Origin: Protonemura montana
Lineage: Eukaryota > Arthropoda > Insecta > Plecoptera > Nemouridae
Direction: 5' to 3'
DNA length: 64,000 nt
Assembly: GCA_947568835.1 (NCBI GenBank)
Contig: OX387604.1
Span: forward strand, 27,824,851 to 27,888,850
Shown: positions 1 through 9,859 of the stretch, piece by piece
Numbering within the stretch: position 1 is the stretch's first letter
How the letters are laid out: each line of letters begins with the position of its first letter
The notes under the pieces: generated by a model
The model's database searches: none
The model's input: the letters and a program-made list of their open reading frames with translations, nothing else
What the model was told of the DNA's origin: nothing
Program-made: the position numbers and the translations under genes

Positions 1-168
1 TGCCAACTGAGATCAAAAACAGAAGAGCACGCCTTTATTTAAGACCAATCTAAAGAAGCACTTACTTAACAAATGTATTTATTTAATGTCCGACTTTTAA
101 CTGTATGCACCATATACTGTATGACATATTCTTATAACAATTTTTGTATTGTTCAACAAGAATAAATA

Positions 169-206
<38 letters not shown>
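1..206 (+). mobile_element. LINE 3' end with (TTA)n tail, 5'-truncated by window edge
   Basis: The first ~90 bases translate, across two frames, to the C-terminal pattern of many CR1/L2/Jockey-type LINE reverse transcriptases: an LPTEIKNR-like stretch followed by FKTNLKKHLLNKC. A short AT-rich 3' UTR follows, then a TTA microsatellite at about 166-206, the usual tail of such elements. The switch between frames means the copy is not intact. Everything 5' of this point lies outside the window. The family assignment is by motif only. Confidence 0.6.
166..206. repeat. (TTA)n microsatellite
   Basis: This is an uninterrupted run of TTA/ATT trinucleotides directly downstream of the LINE 3' UTR and directly abutting the dispersed repeat that begins at 202. 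It probably originated as the LINE tail. Confidence 0.9.
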
Positions 207-208
<2 letters not shown>

Positions 209-905
209 TGCATTTTCTCGTAGGGCACCTCAGACAAAATCCCAGTTTGATAAGAAGTTTCTTTTGTTACGGCCAAACTATTGCTGCGCACTGGAAAACT
301 CCAACCAGTAGACACGAAAAAGCTGCTGTTTTAGGAAGTTTATTCACTATCTTGTTATTGTCACATTTATTACGCCTTTTTTGGGCACCGCGATGTCCCC
401 GCGATGACTGCCGTCAGCCAACGTGGCCTAGTGAACAGTGACTACTAAACTTCTTACTGTATTGTGTAACAGCATTTTTGCCCACAATTGGGAAAAATAA
501 CTTACCCATAACCGCAAAAATAACGCAAATTCGGTCTTTTGCGTCGACAAAGAGTAAGGCGTTACGCGTAAGGCGTGAGTAGCGTTAGTGTGTAGCCTAC
601 GCACTTAGCGGCAGTAGCAATGTAGTAACTATGCAACCATTACCAGGAGTAGGCTAGTTCCACAGCCTCAATGAGATAGTGATAGTGCCTGAAATGCAAC
701 TATTAACTTTAAGATTATTTTTGCAGACAACAAATAAATTTAGCGGGGTCGTGGGCACGGGCTCGTCAATCAGCCTGAGAACGGCACGCGCCCAAGTTTT
801 TTCCCTTCTGGCAGGCCCCACGAGCCATTGCATCGCTGATTTTCCTTTCAGGGAAAAGCCTCTGGGCCCGGGGGCGGTCGCCCCGCCTGCCCTGCCGGTA
901 GTTAC
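202..905 (+). repeat. Dispersed ~0.7-kb repeat, copy 1 (hAT-like right terminus)
   Basis: This segment is almost the same as 14851-15538. They share the start TTATTACTGCATTTTCTCG, the whole middle, and the GC-rich end with GGGCCCGGGGGCGGTCGCCCC. Differences are scattered substitutions and a ~15-base indel near 620-645. In this copy the GC-rich end continues into a terminus reading, on the other strand, CAGTGGCGTAACTAC and ending at 912. That form is typical of hAT transposon tips. No matching left tip is visible, so it is probably a truncated or solo-end element. No convincing protein is encoded. Confidence 0.8.
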
Positions 906-912
906 GCCACTG

Positions 913-1430
913 AGTCCAAATAAAGGCATCACAGAGAACACTTCTTAACCAATTCGAGGACTTCTGATGTAGCCAGCACAATTCAATACTTTTCACAGAT
1001 TGGCTCGATTGAACAAAATCTTACCTCGCAGGTTGATGTGCGAACGAAGCTGATATTTGGGCGTCGATGTAACAAACCCTTTTCTTATTCATTGAATAAA
1101 TTCACATTTTGTACTTATTAATTATTAATTAATAATTACACAATTATTAATATGTATTTGGATTGAAGCTGGGGCAAAGCCGGTGGCCCGGCGCAGCTCC
1201 AGCCTCCCAACTCCACTCTCCTAGCCAACAGCCCTAACTGCATTTTCATGGCAAGCATGGGGTGGCTGACTAGTGATCTGTGAAACGATAATAATTGGTA
1301 GCGTATGTTATTTCTACCCAATAGCAAAGCCAATTCAAACCAAACAATTACACTGTTGAACGCATGCACCTTTTCCGATCCCAGTAAATGTTTTCTCTCA
1401 GCATAGTAGCGCGAGGCCCCTCCCACCAAT
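913..1430. other. Unassigned AT-rich intergenic sequence
   Basis: I see no supported gene. The stretch 1110-1150 is a near-palindromic run of TTAATTATTAATTAATAATTA type. The short frames here have no recognisable motif. Confidence 0.5.
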
Positions 1431-1464
1431 GCCTACGTTCAGTAGCGGCCAAGATTAAAGTAGT

Positions 1465-1610
1465 TTTGTCGGGCAGTTGGTTTTTCGGGCACTTTTTTTT
1501 GGGCACTTTTTCTGTCGGGCACTTTTATCTTGTGCAGTTTTATTTTCGGGGTGTTTTTTTTCGGGCGGTCGTATTGTCGGCGGTTTTTTTTCAGCCAGTT
1601 TGAGCTGTGC
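1465..1610. repeat. Imperfect short tandem repeat (TCGGGCACTTTT-like)
   Basis: The motif TCGGGCAnTTTTTT recurs about six to eight times with a spacing of roughly 15-25 bases and heavy decay. It creates spurious Phe-rich frames on the plus strand and Lys-rich frames on the minus strand. Confidence 0.6.
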
Positions 1611-1811
1611 TGTCGAGAGGTTGATAAGCAAGGCAAATGAATTTGCTGTTCTAGCTTGCGTCCCCACAAACTCCCTCCCGAATAAATAGGGTCATGTGTA
1701 TAATGGTCACCCATCCAATACCTAGCCCAGCGCAGTGTTGCCTTACTTTCGTGAGTTTACAAGGACCGGTGTTCCCAACACGCGAATTCGTTCAGTCTAT
1801 CAGAACCAGTA

Positions 1812-2045
1812 ATCACAAGATTTTATTTTTATTCGATGAGGTAATTAGATTTCGTGATTCAGAAAATGAGTAGTTTTATTGCTCAAAGGTTATTCCTAGG
1901 CATTGAAGTGTGTGATATTATGTCTGGAATAAGTAAATCCACAAGAGTGTTGTTTTTATTCGATGACCTAATTATGTAAGGTGATTCAGAAAATAAGTAG
2001 TTTTATGACTCGAAGGTGTTATGTACGCATTGAAATGCTTTATAT
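1812..2045. repeat. Diverged tandem duplication, unit ~125 bp
   Basis: Two adjacent blocks share TTTTTATTCGATGA, GTGATTCAGAAAAT, GAGTAGTTTTAT or its variant, and GCATTGAA in the same order and spacing (about 1812-1920 and 1940-2045). Identity looks moderate. No coding content is seen. Confidence 0.7.
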
Positions 2046-2890
2046 TCGTGTTATCAGCGCTACTACTTGACTTCCTGGCGCCGAGCGCGACTGGCACAAA
2101 AGTATTGAAAGAAATGAGATCATTTTAATTTTTCAAGTTTTCACCGTCTGCATTTCTAGGATTATAACTTATGTAGGATCGATTTATGCTCTGTCAAACT
2201 CTAATTAGCACCAGACTGCAACAGGTAACTATCGCTGTTGTGTCGGTAGAAACGTAGACCATAGCGACAGTCGTTCATGATTGAAATTACTTTAGCTGAC
2301 TTTTGACTGTGTTACATAAGGTTACCTCGTGTCGTAGGCAACATTCTTTAATACTGTGTTATGTTGGTACATGAAATGAGAGCGGGTAATGTTATTTACA
2401 ACAATGAAGTCAGTAGTTCCTCACCCATGTCTTCCATATGACTGGTCTCTGTGGAGATTTGTGCAAATTTGTCTAGGGTGAAAGTTCGATACAAGCCTAT
2501 AAAGCCTGAGCATAGGTGGTGACTCGCTACGCAATGTTTTCGTTGCCTGTCGACAATGCGGCAAATCCCTTAAAGCCTACGAGCATTATCTTAATCTGCT
2601 TTGAACTCGAAGGTTGCCCGCAAGTTTGAAAAGTGGTCCATTCTGCTTCAAATTTTGCTTTCACAAGTTTGCTGATTTCCTTATGAAGAGAAACGAAAAC
2701 AATTTGCAGGCTAGCAGTGACTTTATAAGATAATATGTTTTTGCTAATATTTTTTTACCCAAGATATTTGGAATGACCTGCTATGAACCTGTGACTAAAG
2801 ATGGACCACCCTATGGTTAATGGTAGGTAAACGTATGATAATTACTGGGTCAATATAAAAGTTTGATGGATTTTAAAAACTAAATACGAA
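2046..2890. other. Unassigned intergenic sequence
   Basis: I see no gene, RNA or clear repeat in this ~850-base stretch. All frames are short and carry no recognisable motif. Confidence 0.5.
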
Positions 2891-3760
2891 TTATTTATTT
2901 TATTTTATTTGTTTATTATTATTATTCAGCTTAGGCATTATCCGGTGGCTGAAGCAATATAATTGTACATTATAAGCAATATGAGTCAGGTAGAGAATAT
3001 GTTCTCCAATTGCGAAGCAGTAGGAATGGTCGTCATTTTCTTTGCAGACAGTTGGTTCCCGAGTCGACAAGTCCGGCCAAGAAACGAGTGCAGACCGATG
3101 TTGGTCTTGTAGCGCCGTAGATTTAGTTTGAGGCTATGGTAATGCCAGTTTATTTTAGTTGAGATTGACCATAGCCCATCTAGGCCTTGCCAGGCAGACT
3201 TCTTAATTAAAGCCTTGAAAAGGCATCAGAGTCCCACCCTACTTCTTTTTGTTGCTAGTGTGTCCCACCCAAGATCAGTTAGCAGTTTCTTCACGCTGAC
3301 ATAGGGTCGTCCGGTCTCATTTGACCACCATAGCAGGTTGTTTGTGACTTGCCTCGCTGCTCGTCGCTGGACTATCTCAAGGTTGTAGATCCTGCATGCA
3401 GAATAGGGATCCCACACCCCACAAAAGTATTCAAGCAATGGTCGGATGAGGCACTTGTAGGCGTGGGCTTTGGTGTGGCGAGTGCTACCACGGAGGTTTC
3501 TCATTACGAAGCTCAAATTTCTCTTCGTCTTACTGATTACTTTAGCTATGTGATTATTCCAATTTAGGCCTGATGATACAATCGATGATTTACATATGTA
3601 ATTTCAATTTGTAATTTCTGTAATATGTAATTTCTTTGTGAAACTGACTACTGTTGTTTTGCTTGCGTTAAGATTCATTCCATTGACATTGACCCAAGTG
3701 CTGATTTTATCAATGTCATCCTAGAGTTTCAGCTGATCTTCTATTCCATTTATGGTGCTG
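2891..3760 (-). pseudogene. LINE reverse transcriptase C-terminal half, degenerate (CR1/Jockey/L2-like)
   Basis: Read on the minus strand, 3740 to 3640 gives a stretch with WVNVNGMNLNASKTTVVSFT, the conserved region after the YADD box of LINE reverse transcriptases. From about 3560 the frame continues as LNWNNHIAKVISKTKRNL and AYKCLIRPLLEYFCGVWDP with VQRRAARQV, the thumb/connection region. After a stop near 3223-3225, the same kind of sequence resumes with NIGLHSFLGRTCRLGNQLSA, the usual C-terminal F..R...WN.LP motif. The 3' end (left) runs into a TTA/ATTTT-rich tail at about 2891-2930. The copy is 5'-truncated and carries at least one stop, so it is inactive. It lies about 320 bases left of the LTR element. 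Confidence 0.8.
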
Positions 3761-4080
3761 TATAACAACGTAATTGATTTCATGATTTACATAATCAACG
3801 AATCGTTGATTATGCAAACACTTTTTTGCAAGAACTACCACAATTTTTAAATAATATTATAATTGATTTTATGTTTTTTAGTATATATTTCCTAGGTTAA
3901 ACCAAAGCTAATATCTATTCTGATTCTGATCGAAAACAATCGCATGATCTCTATGATCTTTATTTTACCGTTATTAGAGTAAAATAATTGTCCCGTTGAC
4001 ACAAACGAAATTGTCACTCCTCGCAAAGTGGACATTCACAGTTGAATGTCACATTGAAATCACAGTTGCTTTTATTGTAT

Positions 4081-4390
4081 TGTTGCGAACTGCATGATTG
4101 CAGTTGGTGCTTAGGTGAGCTGTCGCGTGCGGGTAGGAATGTGCACGGTAAGCGTCAGCAATATCCAGATGGCCCAGCTGTATTCATGTGGCCAGGAAGT
4201 GCATCAGAGAGAAACCCGCTCCCGAGTTGAACGGTCCTGATTGTGCACTACGGATTTGGTGAGCACATTATTATATTCCTTTCTTTCCAAGTAGAGTCTT
4301 AATTATATCCCGGCAAGTTACGACCTCTCACATTGCCAAGCGAGATCTTTCGGCCTAGAATAAACAACAGTCTAAATTCTGGTCGTAACA
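4081..4390 (+). repeat. 5' LTR of the old LTR element
   Basis: This is a 310-bp direct repeat of 7053-7362 with TG...CA ends, preceded by GTAT, which recurs after the right LTR. Confidence 0.9.
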
Positions 4391-4480
4391 AATGGTAGAG
4401 GTGCCGGGAATTTTCAAAATTTATTGGGCAGTTTCAAAAGTTATTGAGAAAATTTCAAAATTTATTGGGCAGTTTCAAAA
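4391..4480 (+). other. Leader with primer-binding-site candidate and short internal repeats
   Basis: TGGTAGAGGTGCCGGG begins two bases after the LTR. It is followed by two to three copies of a TTCAAAATTTATTGGGCAG-like motif with ~40-base spacing (4415-4480). The leader thus holds a small tandem repeat before the gag-like region. Confidence 0.6.
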
Positions 4481-4484
4481 TTGA

Positions 4485-5102
4485 GTGGTTTGGTTCACGG
4501 CTGGTGGTTTCTCTCTCAATGTTTTAAGGCGGGTGCAGCATGTCTTAAAAGGGTTGGTACCCAGCTTGATCCAAAAAGTGGACATGTTGAGGAACGATAC
4601 CGTCGAGGGGCTACTGGAAAATGTTTGCAGGGTAGAGTCGTCGTTGGGAATGCTTCCGGGAAGGTTGGAAGACATAGCAAGCCCAGGGGAGGTTTTGCAG
4701 ACGGAAAGGAATCATGTTGAGAGTGATGAGCAGTCTGTGAGTCGTAAAGAGTTTAAGGAGGGCCTGGCGGACTTGAGGGCGGCACTTATCTATGCGATAC
4801 AGGCGCAAGATCCTGTGCAGCAGAATTTCAGGCCTAGGGATCGGTCCTGTAAGAGGGGTTCCGAGGAGGGGCTTCCTAATGGTTTCGATAGGGAGACGGG
4901 AAATCAGGCACAGGGCCAGCAGTCGAACGAGGCTTTGAGGCAGCAGGAGCTTAGCACTAGGGATGGGCGTGGTGACGTGCAATTGCGGGTTCAGCCAGAT
5001 CAGGGGCAGGACAGGGCTCGTCAGAGGTCAGTATGGGGCAGGCCAAGGTGCTATATTTGTAACCGGGTTGGGCACTTTGCATTGGCAAGTCCAGAGAGAT
5101 AG
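4485..5102 (+). pseudogene. Gag-like region with CCHC-type knuckle (fossil)
   Basis: This is a charged, Gln/Arg-rich reading frame of about 205 residues whose end resembles a retroviral zinc knuckle, CYICNRVGHFA. Its position right after the primer-binding-site candidate and before an aspartic protease-like region fits Gag nucleocapsid. As part of a broken LTR element it is treated as a fossil. I cannot assign a specific gypsy clade from it. Confidence 0.6.
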
Positions 5103-5417
5103 AGGGTAGGTAGATTTTTGGCAGAGAGTGGTAGAACAAATTCTAAAGTACTAGCTGTCGCAACAGTATCTGCAGACATTTCAGTGGCTCTAGAGACGAG
5201 GAGAGAGAGGAAAAGAAGACGGAGACGTGAGGGGAGACGAAAGCGAAGATGGAAAAAGGCTAAAGCGAAGACTCAGGAGGTGTTAAAGGGTGCAAGGAAG
5301 GGTGGTACAGACATGGCTGTTCGAGAAGACGAGTTGCGGGATCGCGAGAGATTTCTTAACGAGGTGCCGACAATCTGAAGGGAGCTGTTCGGGGGTGAAC
5401 AGACACAGGAAATCAAG

Positions 5418-6140
5418 GTGATTCGCACAATGGGGGCACTTCAGGTCGAGGCAAAGGTGGAAGGACAGGCTGTGAGGGCACTTTTGGATCCTGGAGCGGC
5501 GGTCAGCTACATTGATATTTCTTTGGTGGCTCATCTTGACATGGAGTCAGTGAGAGGTCTGGTGCTTAGTACGGCGAATAAGTCGAGGCTAAAGCTCGTG
5601 GGACGGGTGCTAGTGGAGCTTATTTTAGAGGGCGCTAAATTTCTGGTACCGATGATTGCGATTAAAGACCTTTCGGCGGCATGCGTTCTTGGAAACGACT
5701 TTTGCGAGAAACAAGAGGTCAACATAGCCTATGCTTCCAGGTCAATTTCAACTGCACATGATAGCGGAAGCGTTAGAATTCCATTCGTGTATAATGCTAA
5801 GTTGCAAAGTCAGGACATCGACCATGAGGAGAACGTTCTCTCCATTCGACAAGGGACAGAAGCGCTGCCTCGACAGATTTTTACAGACAAGGAAGTGATA
5901 GTGCTGAGTGGGCAGCAGCAGAAGGGGACTTTTAGTATCGGCATGGTTGAGCAATCTGAACACAATATTCTTGAACAAGATCCAAAGTTGTTTGTCAATG
6001 CAGAGTGGTTAGGGCCAACTGTTGTGGTCAATGAGCGATCACCGCAGGTGATTGCGATTCCAAATACAGCACCAAGTCCAGGCGTGATTCACAAGGAAGC
6101 GGTTCTAGGACATGTAAAACATGCTGTGAACGGGGTGTAG
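5418..6140 (+). pseudogene. Retroviral-type aspartic protease-like region (fossil)
   Basis: This frame of about 240 residues contains VRALLDPGAAVSYIDISLVA, which has the layout of the catalytic loop of retropepsins (usual form L.DTGA..S.I). LVPMIAIKDLSAACVLGNDF follows and matches the flap/ILG..F part of gypsy proteases. The remainder resembles the linker that in gypsy elements leads toward reverse transcriptase, but no polymerase sequence follows. It lies downstream of the gag-like region on the same strand. Confidence 0.65.
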
Positions 6141-6159
6141 GATGGACAAGGCCACGAAG

Positions 6160-6710
6160 GGGTGGACAAGGCGATAATGCAGCTACCGGAGATGGGACGT
6201 AAGATGGAGGGTGAGGGGAAGCAGAAGGACACGGACGCTATCATCACCGGACGTCACGAGGATCACGGGAGTTGCCAGCGATCGCACCGTCAAGAAGCAG
6301 CAAGAGCTGATCAATGTCGTCACGAAGGAAGCGGCGATTCCCACCAAGTTGTGCAGAAGCCTGATCGGTGCTGGCGGCAAGATTATCCACGCAGTCATGG
6401 AGGACTGGAGGAGAAGACTCCGGACTTAAAGAGCAATAAGGTGGCTGTTCGGGAGCTGGTCGAAAATGTGGAACGCGCTGTCTCTCCGCTACTGGAGCTG
6501 ACTTTGGAGAAACAGCGACACTCGTTCAAAGTCGAGGTGCGCGAAGCCATAGCGCGACGAGTTCTTCAACGGCAAGACTGGCGCGAACATAATAAAAACC
6601 GCGCGACACGATGGGCGCTCAAATCGGGATCCCAGGCAACAACAGCAGGGAGAAGGAGTCAATCACGGGCATTGGAACGAGGCATCAAGTTGGTCAAGAG
6701 TCGAACGTGA
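6160..6710 (+). pseudogene. Captured vigilin-like KH-domain sequence inside the LTR element
   Basis: Vigilin (HDLBP) is a conserved RNA-binding protein made of many tandem KH domains. Four stretches in this interval read like consecutive parts of vigilin KH repeats. DAIITGRHED matches the end of one KH unit. IPTKLCRSLIGAGGKIIHAV has the I..K..R.LIGAGG core of a KH GxxG loop. KVAVRELVENVERAV with LLELTLEKQ matches the third strand and C-terminal helix. NGKTGANI, then GAQIGIPGNN and KESITGIGT, give a further KH unit. The pieces lie in order but in more than one frame, so this is a decayed copy. It sits between the protease-like region and the 3' LTR and spans several KH units without an obvious intron, which fits capture from a spliced host RNA. 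The homology call is by eye. Other multi-KH proteins are possible but fit less well. Confidence 0.7.
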
Positions 6711-7052
6711 TCGAAGGAGACATGACAACGGGAGCTCGGCGAACTGGCTTCAGTCACTTATAACTTCCATAAGCACAGGCATTAGGAGAGACTTGGAGGG
6801 CCACGATAAGGGGATAGGGGGGGTAGGATTTTGGAGGGCAATTTGGATAATGACTTTTGGACTTATATGTTCTGTAGTTTCTATATTAGGATAAGTTAAC
6901 GACGTTGGGTCGGTATTTAAATTGTGTACAAACAAAGGAACGTGCATGGTGGGATGGGGACTTTGGGATGCATTTTCTGAGTAGCTTTTCCCCCCTTATT
7001 TTTGGATGTGACTGTTCCTCAAATCGGGGCGATTTCATCTACGGTGGAGGAG
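6711..7052 (+). other. 3' non-coding part of the LTR element
   Basis: No protein motif is seen. The sequence ends in GGTGGAGGAG directly before the right LTR, a candidate polypurine tract for plus-strand priming. Confidence 0.5.
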
Positions 7053-7362
7053 TGTTGCGAACTGAATGATCGCAGTTGGTGCTTAGGTGAGCTGTCGCGT
7101 GCAGGTAGGAATGTGCACGGTAAGCGTCAGCAATATCCAAATGGCCCAGCTGTATTCCTGTGGTCAGGAAGTGCATCAGAGAGAAACCAGCTCCCGAGTT
7201 GAACGGTCCTGATTGTGTACTACGGATTTGGTGAGGACATTATTATATTCCTTTCTTTCCAAGTAGAGTCAAAATTATATCCCGGCAAGTTACGACCTCT
7301 CACATTGCCAAGGGAGATCTTTCGGCCTAGCATAAGTAACAGTCTAAATTCTGGTCGTAACA
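7053..7362 (+). repeat. 3' LTR of the old LTR element
   Basis: This is the direct repeat of 4081-4390 with the same length and TG...CA ends, followed by the GTAT target duplication. Confidence 0.9.
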
Positions 7363-7493
7363 GTATGATAAGTTGTCTGGAAATATGTAATCAATCCAAT
7401 GGGCCGGACATTCATTCATGTCCGTTTTCAAATGTGACCCAAATAACATTGCAATTTTCGTGCGGTTTTTGAGAATGCTCTGTTTGCTTTTAC

Positions 7494-7919
7494 CGTTGAG
7501 TGTAGGTTAAAGGTAGAGAAACAACGTCAATGTTACAGTCTCTGCTTGAAAGATGACTACCTTACCGACAAAAATGCAGAGTACCGGAACGTCACGTTAA
7601 GTGGAGCCACTGTCGTATGAAATTTAATTTCGATATTTCTCGAAGTTAATCGCTGTACGTTACGTGTATATCAATCGTCGAGGTTAACATTGATGGAGAT
7701 TTTTTAAGCATGAAAAGTCTCAAAAGCGAGTTAACCTACGAGAAATATTAAAATTAAAATTCATACGACAGTGGCTCCACTTAAAGTGATGTTCCGGTAC
7801 TCTGGTCCGGTAATGTTTCCGGTCATGTTTCGGTAATGTGGTCATTTGGCGGCCATCTTTCACGCAGAGACTGTAACATTGACGTTGAAACTCTCTCTAC
7901 CTATAACCTACACTCAACG
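7494..7919. mobile_element. Foldback/MITE-like element with long inverted repeats
   Basis: The left arm (about 7494-7660) and right arm (about 7722-7919) are reverse complements over ~160-180 bases. They share CGTTGAGTGTAGGTTA, GTCAATGTTACAGTCTCTGC, AGAGTACCGGAAC and GTGGAGCCACTGTCGTATGA. CTTTTAC occurs immediately outside both ends (7487-7493 and 7920-7926), giving a 7-bp (possibly 8-bp) target duplication. No transposase is encoded in the short centre. The structure fits a non-autonomous DNA transposon. The superfamily is uncertain: a 7-9 bp duplication allows hAT or Mutator-like. Confidence 0.85.
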
Positions 7920-8177
7920 CTTTTACATACCGAAACCACGCAGATGGAGTACTAAACCATTATTGGTATATGACACTGTTGCAGTTCATCTTTTGTCCAT
8001 TTCAAGAAACACAGTTAAATAAAATTTAAAAAAAATCTAACCAACAGCCAGAAACAACCAAAGAAATAAGACATGTACTTAAAAAAATGGACAGGTTAAA
8101 AAATAAAGGAAATAAGGAAATGAGCACTGGAATAATTGAAAAAGGAATTAGTGAAAGCAGTTTAAGTGAAATAAAAT

Positions 8178-9080
8178 CTATTGCAGTTTTGCCATGTTAA
8201 GACACGGTAAAGATTTTATGTCAAGAAGATAAGAAATCCTCCAGAAATTGCCAGCATTTGCTCCAACATCTGAAGGCTCTTTCTGCAATTCATACAGAAA
8301 TTTGAGTAGACTTGCATAGTTATAAAGTGAAGACTTCAGTGACATCACCCGCACACACCAGCGAGTTGGACAGAACGCGTGAAGCTTTGCCAGAATACTC
8401 AATTTCATTTTAGTCGTCCTTCTGAAGACTTTCAAACCACGCCAATCTCTTTGGTGAATTCCTGACAATGCTAATCACATCTCGCACTAAACCTAGACAT
8501 TCCCGTGATTTCGCTTTTATTTTCATTGCGTCTTGCACTATCAAGTTAAGAGAGTGTGCTAAACAGTGCACTAATACCGCCCTAATCTCAATCTTGATTA
8601 ATTTTGCTTGTACACCATTTTTATGGCCACTGACATTGGCAGCACCATCATAGCATTGCCAATGACAATTGTTCACATCTAAATTAAAACGAAGCAGTGG
8701 AAAGAAAAGGTGAACAAGGTGAAAAGAGCGGATGACGTTGTAGAACACGTTTCATAAGACTTCAAGATTTTCATCCACTACATGAAAGCAGAGCGAAACT
8801 TGTTCTCGCACAATTAAATCTGAGGTCTCGTCAATTACAATGGAAAAATATCGAAATTTCTTTATTTTACCACAAATTCTCGTCGTCACAATTTGTGACA
8901 TGATGCTAATCAATTTGTTCACAATTTCGTGAGACAACTGTGCGAGCTAACCACTCCTTTCATTTAGATACGTCTTTTGCCCGCAATTGCAACAGACGTA
9001 ATAAGTTTGAATTTTCTTCGGTGAGTCCACGAAGAGCAGTTCCCCCAGATGTTAAATGCGTTAAAGCGCTTTGAGCGAGT
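8178..9080 (-). pseudogene. hAT transposase remnant (ZMYM1/DUF4371-like)
   Basis: On the minus strand the order is ALRGLTEENSNLLRLLQLRA (near 9040), then FSIVIDETSDLIVREQVSLC (near 8860), then QCYDGAANVSGHKNGVQAKL with LVHCLAHSLNLIVQDA (near 8600), then FCPTRWCVRVMSLKSSLYNY (near 8340). This is the order of the hAT catalytic region in ZMYM1/KIAA1586-like transposases, with an acidic residue in the IDET and YDGA boxes. An in-frame TGA at 8752-8754 and a frameshift at about 8410-8440 interrupt it. The C-terminal dimerisation part is missing left of 8178. It is therefore inactive. To its right, sequence continues to a hAT-like tip at 9504. Confidence 0.85.
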
Positions 9081-9099
9081 TTGAGCGAGTTGAGCGAGC

Positions 9100-9504
9100 G
9101 CTTTGAGTCAGTATTATTATGAGCGAGTATATTTGTCATGTATTTTTCAGAATGATTTGATAAGATTTTTTGAAAATATGTAAGGCCTCGCAGATTGCCA
9201 TTTTACCAAATCTTGACAGTAGCATGTGTTTCTTGAATTTAAAAGTAGAGTAGACCAAACTTTGCCCAAACTTAGTGATCGACACAATAACCACCTTACT
9301 GTACGGCAACTCATGCCTCACGGATGGCTTTTACTTTTAAGGCCTGGAATGTTGACAGCTATTGATGAGTTACAGAAAAAAAAATCTCGTATTGAAAGAT
9401 ATGAGAATATTTAAAAAGTTTCCGAGGTTTGCGCAGCAATCCTCGGAAAATTTCGAGGGTCGCTCGGGCACTTAGTCGGTAGACCCACTTAGTCGGCGCC
9501 CCTG
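9100..9504 (-). mobile_element. 5' non-coding end and terminal tip of the hAT remnant
   Basis: Reading inward on the minus strand from 9504 gives CAGGGGCGCCGACTAAGTGG, a hAT-like terminus, with an internal duplicate of ACTAAGTGG/CCGACTAAG. The matching left tip is absent, consistent with loss of the transposase 3' end. A stretch near 9155-9250 is similar to part of the non-autonomous hAT at 60172-61983. Confidence 0.55.
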
Positions 9505-9859
9505 TTAGAGATGATATTTTTGAACTAAATAGAGCATGGGGAACAGTTTTCTAGCAGAAAAATGAAATAGAGAGTATCAGTGAGGAGGTAGAAGAAGAGG
9601 TCAGCACACAGGATTCAGAAGAAAGTATTTGGACAGGTAGACAACCTCGAAAACTTTGCGTTTTTTCCACTCACATTATTGGTTAGTGGGAAACACATGT
9701 CCAATTGGAACAAACAAATTTTAAACACTATTTTTCCATGCAATAACTACACGGTGTCGGCACTTTCCGGTAACCAATGGAATTCATTGCAGACGTTCGG
9801 CTTTTTCTTCTCGGCTAGTTCGCCGGGGACATGCCACGCCTCTCCTCACCAAGCAGCCC

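Larger units (their letters stand above)
4081..7362 (+). mobile_element. Old LTR retroelement (Ty3/gypsy-like) with gag/protease region and a KH-domain insert
   Basis: The element is bounded by two 310-bp direct LTRs that begin TGTTGCGAACTG and end GGTCGTAACA, and by a 4-bp duplication GTAT (4077-4080 and 7363-7366). Just inside the left LTR, TGGTAGAGGTGCCGGG starts with TGG and is a plausible primer-binding site. GGTGGAGGAG just before the right LTR is a plausible polypurine tract. Inside are a gag-like zinc-knuckle region, an aspartic protease-like region, and then about 0.5 kb of KH-domain-like sequence. No reverse transcriptase or integrase is recognisable between the LTRs, so it would have depended on other elements. 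The LTRs differ at about 15 of 310 positions (around 5%), so it is fairly old. It is a broken fossil. Confidence 0.85.

Noticed and set aside
247-441. 64-codon frame in the dispersed repeat (61 codons at 14896)
   Set aside because: The two copies differ by an indel that changes the frame end, and there is no domain. It is part of a non-coding repeat.
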